Translations under genes and position numbers: made by a program
Shown: positions 52,210-63,725 of the stretch, piece by piece
Layout of the letters: each line of letters begins with the position of its first letter
Position numbering within the stretch: the first letter of the stretch is position 1
Notes under the pieces: model-generated
The model's input: the letters and a program-made list of their open reading frames with translations, nothing else
What the model was told of the DNA's origin: nothing
The model's database searches: none
DNA from: Nigrospora sphaerica
Lineage: Eukaryota > Ascomycota > Sordariomycetes > Amphisphaeriales > Apiosporaceae
NCBI GenBank assembly: GCA_018287875.1
Contig: JAGVVL010000009.1
Coordinates: forward strand, 3,534,001-3,598,000
Length of the DNA stretch: 64,000 nt
Reading direction: 5' to 3'

Positions 52210-53610
52210 TCACGACTTTCGGGCGCGGCCACGGCGGGCGGGAGCAGATTTGGCAGCAGGGGCGGCGGCTTTGGCAGCATTGGGCTTGCGACCTGTCTTG
52301 CCCTTGGTCTTCTTGGGGGGCTCCTCTTCGGCCTCGTCGTCTTTCTGCTCCTCTTCCTCGGCCGGGACAGCGTACTCATCGGTCTTATCGCCATCGTCGT
52401 CGTTGTCGGAGGGGGCAGGAGCCTTGGCAGCAGCCTTCTTTCCCCTTCCATTCTTGGCGGGAGCAGGTGCCGGTGCCTCGTTCTCGGCCTCTTCCTTCGC
52501 GGCGGTCCTCTTTGCCCGTCCCTTCTTGACTGGAGCCGGAGCCGGGGTGGGCTGCTCCTCATCTTCACTGGCCTCTTCCTTCGCCGCGGCTTTTTTGCCC
52601 CGGCCCTTCTTGGCAGGGGCAGGCTCCTGCGCCTCCTCCTCCTTCTCCTCTGCAGCCGCTTCCTGCTCCTCGGCTTGGTCGTCATCCTCTACCTTCACGG
52701 GCGCCTTCTTGCCGCGGGAGGCCCTTCCCTTGGGCTGGGGAACGGGATTCTCACTGGCGTCTTTGGCTTTGGGGGCAGCCTTCTTGGCCTTCTTCTTAGC
52801 TGGCTGAGGCTCCTCCTCATCCTCCTCATCGTCGGCCGCGGCTTGCTTGCGACCGCGCTTGGCTTTGGGCTTGGCAGCTGCCCCCTCATCATCGTCGTCG
52901 TCCTTCGAGGCCTTGCCCTTCTTGGCTCTGGCGTGGATGCTTACCTGACCCGGTTTGTTCATTTCGACATCCTGTGGACTTGTCAGTGACCGTGAGGGCG
53001 GCAGGGGCCCAAAGCTGACTCACGCCATTGAAGTCTTCATTATCGACATGGCCCTGCTTAACGGCACGCATGACCTTCTCACGGAGATCGGGGTGCTCTC
53101 TGGATTTCTCGTTAGCTGCCATCCAGTTTCGAGACAGCGTATTTACTCACTGGAGCTCATCCCAGCCGTCCAGCTGGTCCCAGTCGTAGGTGCCATCGTC
53201 CTTCTCGAGGCTCTCCTTAAGATTGGATATCTTCTTGCCAGAGACGCAACCCCAGTGGTTCCACTTCCAGCTGGCATTTCCATTAGGAATCTCAACCCAG
53301 ACGCCGCAACGCAGCTGCCCTTTAAGGATCTTGGCCCCCTGCTTCTTGCACACAGTATCTTGGCAACCCGCGCGGTTGTTGGGGGAAACCTCTGGGACAT
53401 TGTCAGCGGCGTGGTTACGAGGGTAGTCGGTGAAACGAAGGGTATGCTTAGGGCCAGGAAAAGCGGCAGGGAGGAGACTTCAGGAGGCGAAACCACGAGG
53501 AAGGCACATGGCAACAGCGGGGCCCGTGTTTTGAAATTGAAGGCGGCCATGGAATACCCGTGACTACAGCGCGGCGGGGGAAATACTAACGTACCGATAC
53601 GATAAGGCAT
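52210..53610 (-). CDS. PARP-type zinc-finger protein with Lys/Ala-rich tail
   Basis: PARP-type fingers recognise DNA breaks and other DNA ends. Exons read 53610-53595, 53391-53151, 53099-53024 and 52971-52210, giving 364 residues; the first exon is only 16 bases (MPYRI plus one base). The finger spans about residues 3-88: candidate zinc ligands Cys15, Cys20, His51 and Cys54, the first pair four residues apart instead of the two of animal PARP1, with IPNGNASWKWNHWGC and a YDWDQLDGWDEL end. A short helix (REKVMRAVKQG) follows. The last 250 residues are disordered: three degenerate units of K(K/N)GR(G/A)K(K/R)(A/T)AAKE with acidic or Pro/Ala spacers, and AT-hook-like RGRK near residues 150 and 360. 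No catalytic ADP-ribosyltransferase or ligase domain is present, so it is a stand-alone DNA-end or chromatin binder by inference. Confidence 0.88.
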
Positions 53611-54696
53611 TTGGTCGTCGTAGAGATCAAAAGACCAGAGGTGGTGGTGGTGGTGGGATGACAGTTGTCGCGTCGCGTCGAGCGGACGGGACGGATACTT
53701 GTCTGGCTAAGGGACTTTCGTCGCTTGGGGCGCGTACGAAGAAAGACGGGACCGATGCGCGGGTTGACGGTCGTCGACGCGGCTACAGGGGAAAGCACGA
53801 GGAGAGAATGAAAAAAGGGACGAGAGTTTGGAGGACAGAACGGGCCCAAGACTCGAGAGAAAGGAAGACTCGTGCTGAAGAAAAGGGAAAGGAGCTGGGG
53901 AACTCGTCTACGTGGGTGCGTGTGTGTGGTGGTACGTGTGTGCGTGTGTGTGTCCACCGTGTTTAGGCAGGCAAGCCAACCGATGGTGGGAAAACGGAAA
54001 CGGACTGGAGGGCCAGAAAACGGCCAAGGCTGGGGGGGGGAAGTTGGATCGAGGTTTGGCTGGCCCAGGTACACACGTCTAGGCACCTGCAGATTGACAG
54101 CCAAACAGGCGGTACCTATGGAAACAGGGAGTGCAGTAAGTACATGTAATTCCAGAACCACCTCTTCCCATCTTCCCTTGCTTGCCTCGACCTTCCCCAT
54201 GCGATGCAACATCAATGTCGCCTTTTCTCCAGCCAGTCCTGATTGAGGCCATTGTTTCCCATGCATCCTGTCTTCCGTAAGCATCCGCCGAGTTCTGTTT
54301 TGATCGCATCCTCAGCCAGCGTCACCAGGCTCCGATCCGTGTTTGGGGAAGTCGCCCCCCCACGTAGCACCTTCAGCTTGTCCGCTAGGCCGTCCCGTAT
54401 CGATATTCAGACATCCCAAAGCTCTTACGGATATACCGTCTGTAGATGACTTCCCTCCCCCTCCATCCACGCCCGCTACCCCAAGAGTCTGGTGGTAGAT
54501 TCTAAATTATTTTTTGAACCGTCTTACCTACAGAGCACGCAGGGATTTAAACGTACGAATGTATCGCGGCGGCTGCAAACTACTGACTATGAAGTACTTG
54601 CCGGCTTTGTTGAGTGACGCCATGCTGCCTCCCCCCTCTTTTTCTTCTTCTCCTTCTTCCCACCTCTTCTTCCGCCTCCCTACCTTCCTCCCCGGG
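53611..54696. other. Intergenic, zinc-finger promoter and ATR 3' region
   Basis: The 1.1 kb separates two minus-strand genes. It has GT-rich sequence at about 53,917-53,955 and CT/TTC-rich sequence at 54,630-54,700. No gene is supported. Confidence 0.45.
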
Positions 54697-57600
54697 CTAC
54701 AGAAACGGACACCACCCAATGTACATACTGGCTAGGTTCCTTGGATTGACGGCCTGTTTGATGAGTTCGTCCACCTGCCCCTCCACCCCCAGCGGGATGC
54801 TTTCCTTCTGAGGCAGCCCCCGGACCTTCCGCCGGATGCTGTCCACGACGCTGTGCGGGTTCAGCTTGACAGTCTCGTGCTTGCGCTTCTTGTCGCGCTG
54901 GAGGTCCAGCGTCGGGTCGTAGATGAAGGCCTCGAGAATCGTCATCAGCGTCTCCTCTTGCTGACGGAGGATGCGCAGTGTCAGCTCCGAGCACTGCCGG
55001 AACGGCCCTTCGTAACCGTAGATGCCCATGGCCGCCACCATGTTGTGTGTCAGTCGGAACGGCACCCGCTCGGGCAGCGCAAACGTCAGGCCCTTGTCGA
55101 AGAGGCAGTTGAAGTCCACGTGGAACACGCCGCCGTTGCCCTCCTCCAGGAGGATGTTCTCGCCGTGCCGGTCGCCCAGTCCGAGGATGGTCCCCACCAT
55201 GGACATGACGGCGCACGATCGTGTGTACTTGAGCCGGGCCGCAAACCATGCCGACGGGTTGGGGAACTGCGATATGAACCAGTGCGGGAGCACGGCGGGG
55301 AACTGCCCCAGTACGCCCTCTGTGAACAGCTTGATGTTGTTCTCCCCCGAGACCGCGTCCTTCATCATCTGCGCAAGATGGCCGTAGTTGGGAGCCACCC
55401 CGCGGTTGCGGTAGATGATGAGGAGGATGTCCCGCAGCGTCCTGAGGCCGTCGACCCATTCAATAATGCCGCACTCCTCGTTGAGCGGCGTGACGGCGTA
55501 CGTGCGGATGTACAGCTGCCGCCGACTCGACTCGGCGTCCCGCTTGAGCGACCGGTTGATCAGCCCGTTGAACTCCATCAGCCGCTGGTCCGTCCGTAGG
55601 TCGTCCTTGGGCTTGATGAGCAGCCCGTAGGTCTGTCCGTTGGACCCGCGCGCCGTGAGCTTTCGGGGCTTGGCCAGCGACCCCAGCACCAGCACGTCGT
55701 CCAGGAACGACTCGATCGTGATGACATCGCGCGAGAAGGCCTGGTGCTTTTTGACGTTATCCGTAAGTGTCGGCAGCGTGGCAGTCAAGCATGCCTCGAT
55801 CGGGACCACCAAGGGGCACGGCGTGCATTTGTGGTTGAAGTTGAGGTCGCGAGTGATGCTGGCGTGCGTCGTCCGGTTGCTCTGGAAATCCCCGTTGTTG
55901 CAGGCCATCAGAAGCTGGTCTGCGAGCTTTTCGCCCATGCGCAGCAACGTCCGGAGCTCGAACGAGCCGCCTTCCACCTTTTGCGACATGCCACGCAATT
56001 TCTGGACAATGAGCTGCCCACGCGCCTTGCGTTCCGAAGTCGCCTGCTTTGACGAGAGAATGGCAAACAAGCTCCAGAGGGCCTGCTTGGGGTGAGCGCT
56101 CACCACCTTGACAATGATGGACTCCAGGAGCTTGAAGACATCGTTGTTCGGGTGCGCAATCCGCGCAACGAGCTGGGGTAGCGCCGTGTAGAAGATATAC
56201 GCCGGCATACGCTGTATGTACTTGTACAGGTATGTGTGCAGCGACTGAAGCTGTGTCCGACGACGGTAGTGAAGCTCGCGCGAGATGGACACCTTGCCCT
56301 CGGGGGCTTTGTCGACCTGGGCACCCAGTTCCAGCCACAGCGTGAGGATCCGGGGCAGAGTCTGATACAGGTACTTGGTGCCGTAATTCAGCGAGCGAAT
56401 GTAGTTCTCGATGACCAGCTTGGCCGTCTCTCCCGTGAGATACTCGTCGCTCTGGTCATCCGGTTTCAAGGCCTTCTCAGACTCGAGGATCTTTTTGTAA
56501 TGCCTGCCCAGATAATAGTGCCCCTTCTCCCAGGTACCGTAGTTCTTGGGGACATTCTGGTACTGATGCCGCAAGGCGCTGACGTTGGTCTGGCCAGTAC
56601 TATCGAGCCACTTGGCGAGAAGCAGATGGGCCCGAGCAATGAGCATGTTCTGCTGCGATTCCACGTTTCTCTCCGACGAGTCTGCCTCACTAAACGAGCC
56701 CCTGTTGAGGAAGACGTTGTTCGAGATTGCTCCCCGCAGTGTCTGGATAGCCTTGCGGTTGTGGCCCTGTTTCCAGAGCAGTCGGGCATTTTCGATCGTG
56801 GCGGAGTCGTCCCCGAGCTGGGACGCATGCAGAACGGCATTAAAAGATTGGTGCAACGAGTTGGCTTTCCGCGCGAGCCTTGCACTTGCAAGCCAAAGGG
56901 ACGAGATGTCAAGGTCACTATAACGAGCCCTGGTACGGGTTAGCTGGATAGAGAGCGGGGGTTGTGGGCTGTCTGACTGCATCAATTGCATCGCGGCGCG
57001 CCGGATGCCCAAGATGTACTGTTTGTCGTTCACGTACGACCCTACGACCTCCAGGCGCCGGTTGAGCGTCTTGAGTGTCTCTTGAGGTTGCGCTTCTATC
57101 GTGTTGGAGAGATTGGCAATGAGCTCGATATCCGTCAGCACGTGGCACTTGAGCAACGCCTCGTGGGAGGCATTGAGCGAGGCTGTCGCTGCGTATGTCA
57201 TCGATGACCCGATCCGATCCCTCAGAGCTTTCACGTCGTTGAGGAACGCATTCCTGTCTTCGTTCTGAAGATGGAGAAGGATCTGTGCGATACAGAGGTT
57301 GAAGTTCTCGGTCCGGTCACCTTGGTAACGAGATATGAACTTTTGCATCGTCTGCCACCGCGCCGTGGCCCATGACGCTTCCACAGCGTACGGCACTATC
57401 CGGTTGATCGTCGTAGCGGCTGCGTGGTTTTCAATACCCTCCACATAGTTGAGCAACACGTCTTGTTTTTGGTTAGCCATCTACTCAAACCCAGCATGGG
57501 AGAGACAAGGACAAACCGTGCTGGCCGGATTCTTTGAGGCAGGTAAGAAGCTCGATCTGCACGTCGGCGTCCTCGGGATTCTCTGCAAGTTTAATCTCGT

Positions 57601-60600
57601 ACCACGTCTGGGCTGCGGCCCACCGTCCGGCTTTTCGATGGCTGAGGATTTGTTGGTTAATATCCAGCACTTGAAGATGGGCCGAGATGCCCTCGAGCCC
57701 GTCCGGCTCGTCGATCTGTGTGTATATGTCCTGGAGCCTTTGGAGCAAACGAGGCTTGTCACGAGCCCCCTTTTCCGTCCCCTCGACCTGGCGTATATGC
57801 TGTTCGAGGTAGAAGAGAGCTCTGGAATACGCCTTGCAGTCCACAGCCCGCTGTGATACGAGCTCAGCAGGAATCGAATCCAGAACTTTCTGCACCTTTT
57901 CCATGGCAGCAAGGTCCTTGGAGTCCTGCTGCTGTTGCGATCGCATGCATTGAAGCCACCGCATTGCATAATCGATGACACGAAAAACGGCCTGGGTCTG
58001 TTAGCGGTGTTCTTGTGGGTAAGGGAACCGGCGGGAAGTACCTCGTAATACAGCTTTTTGTCTTCCCTCTCCGCAAAGGTAGCCGAGTTGGGAACCTCGT
58101 GTTGTAGGACGGCGAGCAGCTCGCGGAGAACATTACTCCGGACCTCCTCTCCGCTCTCTTCCCCTACAATGACGTGAAGGACCAGGTAGGGAAAAAGGAA
58201 CTCGGCCGCCGAGATATCTTTGACGCGAATGACGCGGCAGAGAGGCTCGAAAATAAGCTCGGCAAATGGGTTTTGCGGTCTGCGCAGCAGGTCCAGGGTA
58301 AGATTACGCACCCAGTTAGCATACATCCTACCAGGTCGGAAAACGGGGTACTCGATCGGCTGTTGGACCATCGGTCCAAGGCGGTACCTCGAGGTCAGAA
58401 ATGGGGAAATGACCTCGCGGGTCTCCTCGGAAAGGGCGATGAATTTCCGGTAAATCCTGTCCCCTTCCCTGGACGTCTGCATTTTGATAGACGAGGCGAT
58501 GTCGCAGCGTTCCAGAAGCTCCTGCATGACATAGGATAGGAGCCCCTGAAACCTGGTGTCGGTGGCAGCCAAGAATGATTTTACCAAGACGTCCTCAATA
58601 AGGCGCAGGGCAAAATCAGTCGTCTCGCCTGACTGGCTGAAGTTGCTTAAAACCACAAGAGATCGCTCGGCTCGAACTGTGTCAATCCGGTTGGGATCCA
58701 GGCAACCCATGAAGCCAAGACTTTGGGTGCAAAGCTGGCTGATCTCGTTCTGTTCCCCGGCATACTTGGACGCGCAATCAAGGAGCGCCCGTGCCAAAGT
58801 AGAGACGACGGAATCCGGCTGTTCGCTCACGACCGAAGACTGTATATACCCCTGTTGTTTCTCCAGGAAGGTAGCAAGCTCTCGCAGAGCCTGTAGAACA
58901 ACACCCGAGTTTTCGTGCTGTACCCGTTCCGCAAGAAGTTGAAAGGCCGTCCGGTTGTCGACCGGCTGTCGCAGCTCACTCAGTCGCTTTTCCAGCTCAG
59001 ACAGCCCGTTAAGACTTGTGAAATCCGGAAGCTTGCTGATGTACGACTCAAGGAGCTTGCCGTGTTTGTCAAGCAAAAACTCCACAAGTTCGCGACCACC
59101 CTGTTGGGTAGCGGCGTCAAAGGAATCCCAGTAGTGATGGATGATGAAGAACGTGGTCTCAAGCAAAACCTCCAAGTCTTCTTCCAGGTTGCGAACCATG
59201 GCGGACCAGCAGGAGAATGAGGGCGCCCTCAGATCGTCATGAGACATGGCCGACAGCACACACGCGGATATCTGTGCGCCAATTAGGAAACAGGTCTAAG
59301 CTTCGGAGGATATTGCGAACCTGAGGGCGAGCAATTCGGATCCAAGATCTGCCAATCCTGATGAGCTCTTCCATAGCCTTGATGCAGCGCCTCTGCTCGT
59401 CAACTGTCGAGCTTGCAGATCGGTAAAGCGACGCTTCGTTGAAAACATCAGTCAGGCGAGCCATCAAGCCAAGCACGTTCTCCTCGAGAAAACGGCCAAT
59501 AAGCTCGCGCTTCTTCTTCTTGCTAGGCTCCCGGCCAGCTGGCTGCATCAATGTAGCCATCAACTCGAATGCATTGCGTATCTGTATAGACGATCAGTAG
59601 GTGTAGAGCAGGCCGGAGTGCCGACTTATGCTTACATGGGGCTTGCGCTGTTCGTCTGCATCCCCGGCAGTCTTGAGCAGCGCCAAGGTCGTCATTACTG
59701 GCTCGGTCTTGAGCAGGTCAACGAAGCTAAGCCCGTCAAAGTGACCCGAGATGTTCCTGAGGGTTTTCATCGCATGTTCGGGGATGTTTTCAACATCCTG
59801 TATCAGCAATAGGGCCATGATCGGCCCGACGTTGTTGACGTCAAGGCAAGGTTGCCAGGGCTCACTCTCCCCACGCACATCGGCTATCTTCTGAATGACA
59901 CCTACCCTCTTGGTGGCGACAAGGTAAGGAAGCGCATGACTTTGCACCAGCAACAGCAAGTCGGGAACCGTCATCTCGAGGAGCTCGGCTAGAAGTCGCG
60001 TGGTTTTTGGCTGCGATGCGTAATCCTTGACAGCGGAAAATGCCAAAAACCTCCAGTACGGCTCGAAAAGACGTTTTGTTGTGATCCGACGTGACTGGGC
60101 AAGCGTGGAGATCTGGGCTTCTCAGTCCTGGTACAGCGCCACCGAGCCAAGGGGGGGGTTTACCTCGTTGAAAGCTGCCACAGGGACAATAGTGCTTTTG
60201 TGGCCCAAATACTCAACGAGTTTGACCAGAACAAGATTCAGTCGGTCGTCTGAAACAACCCTGTGTCTATTTAGTCCTCATCCACGCGAAACGCAAGGTG
60301 GGAAGCCTACCGCCCGACTTGTGACCACGCCATGATGCAAGACTCGGCGAGATGTGGCAGGTTTTGGTTTGATATCGAATGAAGGGCGCTTAGAGCAAAT
60401 TCGCAGTTGCGCTGAATCACCTCTGTGTTGGTGCCAGACGCATTAGAGCTCGTCAGAAAGCTCGGAAGCGTCCGTCTGGTACAGTTCAGTTTCTAGCAAG
60501 GAACGCATAGGCGAGGGTGCTTACCCAGCAGCTATTCGGAGCTCCCGGGCCGATGAGCTATGTAAGGACTTCAGACACCACAGACCAGCAGTCGATACTT

Positions 60601-62637
60601 GCAGATCAAGAAAGCAGGGGTCGGTCGAATGCCGTACAAGACGCCGCAGAACGACCATGGCGGTAACGCGGCTTTGACGCGACTCGGTGAAGCTCTGCAA
60701 GCCTAGAAGCCCGCTGAAGACATTGGTCATAGTCGTTTTTGCGGCAACGTCGAGGCACTTGGGAATGTCGCTGGCAGAGTTGGGGTTCTGGCAGTAACAG
60801 CAACTGAGCTTTGGGGTGAGGTGGTCATCACCAGCTTCGACCTCAAGCGTATTGTCAACAGCACAGGATATGTAGCCAAGAAGCTCAATGGCTGAGCATT
60901 TATCCGTGTCCTCAAGGCCTGGAAAAGACCCCCTGTTCGGTGTCAGCGGCGTCACAACGACACAAGGTAGCAATTACTCTACGAGGCTTGACAGGTCGTC
61001 CAGGCGACCAGTAGGCTCGGCGTCTAGAAGACGACAGAGTGAGTTCAGGACCAAGGGCAGAAACCGAGGTTCCCCAGATGTCTTTCGCCGCTTGGATGGG
61101 GGTTCCATAGATCCTCTCTCCTTGAACTGCAAGTCGAGATCCCGAATTTGGTGGCGAATCGCCAGATCGGTGAACTTCTCTGGTCGCAGGCTGTCGGCGA
61201 ACGATGCCGGCTTAGGGTCGGAGGTTGCTTGTCGAAGCAACGCAAAGCACCGCTGCTCAATGCAATTAGCATACAGCACGAAGTGGCTGCGCCAGGTTCA
61301 ACTTACACCTAAATCAGTATCATCTGCAAAGATGTCACTTTGCACCGTACCATGATCAACGGCGGAAATGAGCTGTGACACTGACAGCCTTGCTAGCGGC
61401 TTGTGGTTCAAGCACTCCCTCGCAATACTCACAAATGCCGAGCCAAGTAAGCGCAGCGTGGGTTCCCGCTCGCTTCCGCTTGCCACGAGCTGATCGAACC
61501 TGCCGAGTAGTGCCGTGCAAAGTGGGATCAGAACACAGCACGACTTGTGCTTGAGGGCATCGTCATGATAGACTGGACTTCGAAGCGCGGATGAGAGCCG
61601 TAGGGAGCTTTCAAGCAGTGCAGGGAGGCAAGAGGTACCGACACCGTGCCACCGCTCCTGGATTTCCAGCATCCCCAAGAAGCCATCGAGGAGCCACGAT
61701 GCGGACTCGTCTGCGGGTATATTGTCGCAGGTGGGCGCCGGGAGGGCGAATAAATTGGACACGATGGTCAACATGCCCGAAGCGTGCCGGAGAGCATGAG
61801 ACACGGTGGCTACGCTGTAGGTACACTGTCTTTTCAGGAAGTCGAGATCAAGGCCAGCAGCAGCAGATTCCAGATACGAGTCCACCGGCAAGCGCAGCCG
61901 GGTGAGGGCGTCCTTGTGTGGCGAAGGGCATGAGATTTCTTTCAGCAGGCCGTAGATCGCTGCACAGCGCATCAGTACGTGCTTGGCATCCTGCTATCGC
62001 TGGCGCCGGACGCCACAGCCTTACCGTTGAAGTTGGATCTCATATACAAACGAAGTCGCGAAGCCATGGGCCAGAGGAACCCATGTTGGCAGATTACAAG
62101 ATACAGCTCCCGGAAGAGGCCTTCCACCGCTGCCGTCACATCGAGACACTGCGGATGCCCTAGCATCTTAAGGACTTTGGGCAGGATCCATAGCCAGAGG
62201 GGCTCCCCGCCGCGGAAGATGAAGGCCGTCCCGGGCGAGGTGACCATCAAGACCTCGGGCGTTTCCCTTACTGTTACCTTGATGAAGTTGATGGCGCGCA
62301 ACGCCTCGGTGCGCAGGTGCGCGCGGTCGGCGAACGGGTCGTCCCACTTAGGGCCTTCCAAGACGACGCGGGCGTAGACGTAGATGAGCATGTGGTTGTG
62401 CTCGACGCGGTCGGCATGAGAGGCCAAGGCGGCGGGCCGGTTGCTGACATTCTCGATGACGGAGAAGAACTTCTTCAGCTCGGCCGTCTCGTCGGGCCTC
62501 GAGGACCGGCCAGACGGCGACATGCTCTCCACCAACTGGGCAGCCAGGGTCGACGGGGGTGGGCCGTTGGCGAAGGACGCATGGGCGAGGCTCTCGCGGC
62601 CTTGCGGCCCGCCCCGGCCATGCGAGGTCGGGGCCAT
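54697..62637 (-). CDS. MEC1: MEC1/ATR-type checkpoint PI3K-like protein kinase (UVSB/MUS-9 orthologue)
   Basis: ATR kinase signals replication stress and DNA damage with its partner ATRIP. My eleven-exon model reads 62637-62025, 61959-61307, 61255-60983, 60910-60525, 60475-60311, 60260-60164, 60112-59636, 59581-59321, 59271-58042, 57991-57517 and 57461-54697, giving 2464 residues, the family size. HEAT-like helices fill the first half and a FAT domain about 1350-1980. The kinase (from about 2138) shows RGSNGQTYGLLIKPKDD (ATP-binding lysine), catalytic GLGDRHGENIL near 2309 and HVDFNCLFDKG near 2328. The last 33 residues form the FATC end (NLASMYIGWCPFL). Junctions such as QALDYEEL-like ISACVLSAMSHDDL and SGQH-DVLLNYVEG match the family. 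Least certain are the exon 3 acceptor (61255 or 61252) and the exon 3-4 junction: the strong acceptor at 60919 gives the wrong phase, so I used 60911. Confidence 0.92.
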
Positions 62638-63306
62638 GGTAGCGAGACGAAGAGTGGACGCGCCCTCCCACGCTATGGTCGTCGACGACTCGAAACGGGG
62701 TGCATGCGATGCGATGCGAGGAGCGGTAATGAGATGAGGCGCATGGGCGACGCCGCAGCGACGGAAGAAGGGCAGATGGTCGGCGAGCGGCGAAGTGCGT
62801 GCGAGTGCGAGTGTGTACACGACGCGTTGACTAGTAGCTGAACGCGATTAGGCCGCCACGCGTGGTCACATGCTGGCATGAGAGCCGCTCGATTCTTTGT
62901 CAAGCGGGGGAAGAGGGACGGCTTAGCGCATGCTTCCCAACTTTTCACTGTGGCCTGTGGGAAATAAGCGTGCACTGCATGACCTTCAAACCACACCTGT
63001 ATTTCGGTCACCCGGTGCTTCAGCCGCATCTTGGCCCAAGCTTCTTTTCGGGGTCCCCATCTGATGTAGAGCAGTGACGAACGAACAGACGAGGCTGAAA
63101 CCTGATTACAGACGTTGCATCGCACTCTGACCACGCCAACCACCAGGCCATCTTTTCGTCTGCCGCGTTCCCGCGTGGCCAGCGCATGAATTCGACCCCC
63201 ATATTTTAAAAAAGAAAACCGTTGGGTGCCCAGCCCCGCCGCGCATACGGACACCGCCGGCTTGGAGCATTGAACACGGCGGAGATTGATCCTCGCGTTT
63301 CGAAGA
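62638..63306. promoter_or_regulatory. Divergent promoter region, ATR / COX16
   Basis: The 669 bases between the ATG codons of the ATR gene (minus) and the COX16 gene (plus) must carry both promoters unless an unseen gene intervenes. I find no coding signal. An AT-rich patch (TATTTTAAAAAAG, about 63,200-63,215) lies about 90 bases before the COX16 ATG and could act as its core element. Confidence 0.5.
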
Positions 63307-63725
63307 ATGGCCGTCTTCCAGAACAAAAAATTTCGCGGGGCCGCCGAGGCTGGCACGTTCGCGTCCAAGTACCGTGCCTGGATGGCCAAGCGCCCGTTCC
63401 TGTTCTTCGGCCTGCCCTTCATGTCTGTCATCGTCGCCGGCTCCTTTGTGCTCACGCCGGCCGCCGCCGTCCGCTACGAGAAGCATGATCGGAAGGTGCG
63501 GCAAATGACTCGCGACGAGGAGTTGGGCGTTGGCAAGAAGGGCCGCAAGGTCAACATGAAGGACGAGTACTACGTATGTGCCCGAGGGCCTTCTGGGAGT
63601 CTCAGGAGAGAGCACCAAGCTGACCAACCCCACCTGGGCAGAGACTCGCCGCCAAGGACCTGGACAACTGGGAGCAGAAACGTGTCAAGCGGTTGCCCGG
63701 GGAGTCGGACGGCATTCTGCGATGA
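63307..63725 (+). CDS. COX16: Cytochrome c oxidase assembly protein COX16
   Basis: Cox16 is an inner-membrane assembly factor for complex IV, acting in maturation of the Cox1/Cox2 modules. Exons are 63307-63573 and 63642-63725, giving 116 residues. A single membrane segment, PFLFFGLPFMSVIVAGSFVL, lies at about residues 30-49, preceded by a basic N-terminal part and followed by the family phrase RYEKHDRKVRQMTRDEELG. The intron (donor gtatgt, branch CTGAC, acceptor gggcag) joins MKDEYY to RLAAKDLDNWEQKRVKRLPGE, the conserved C-terminus. The ATG is the first in frame. It sits head-to-head with the ATR kinase gene. Confidence 0.92.

Noticed and set aside
52210..62637. Zinc-finger and ATR genes considered as one transcription unit
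   Set aside because: Both are on the minus strand, but 1.1 kb of non-coding DNA and complete termini separate them.
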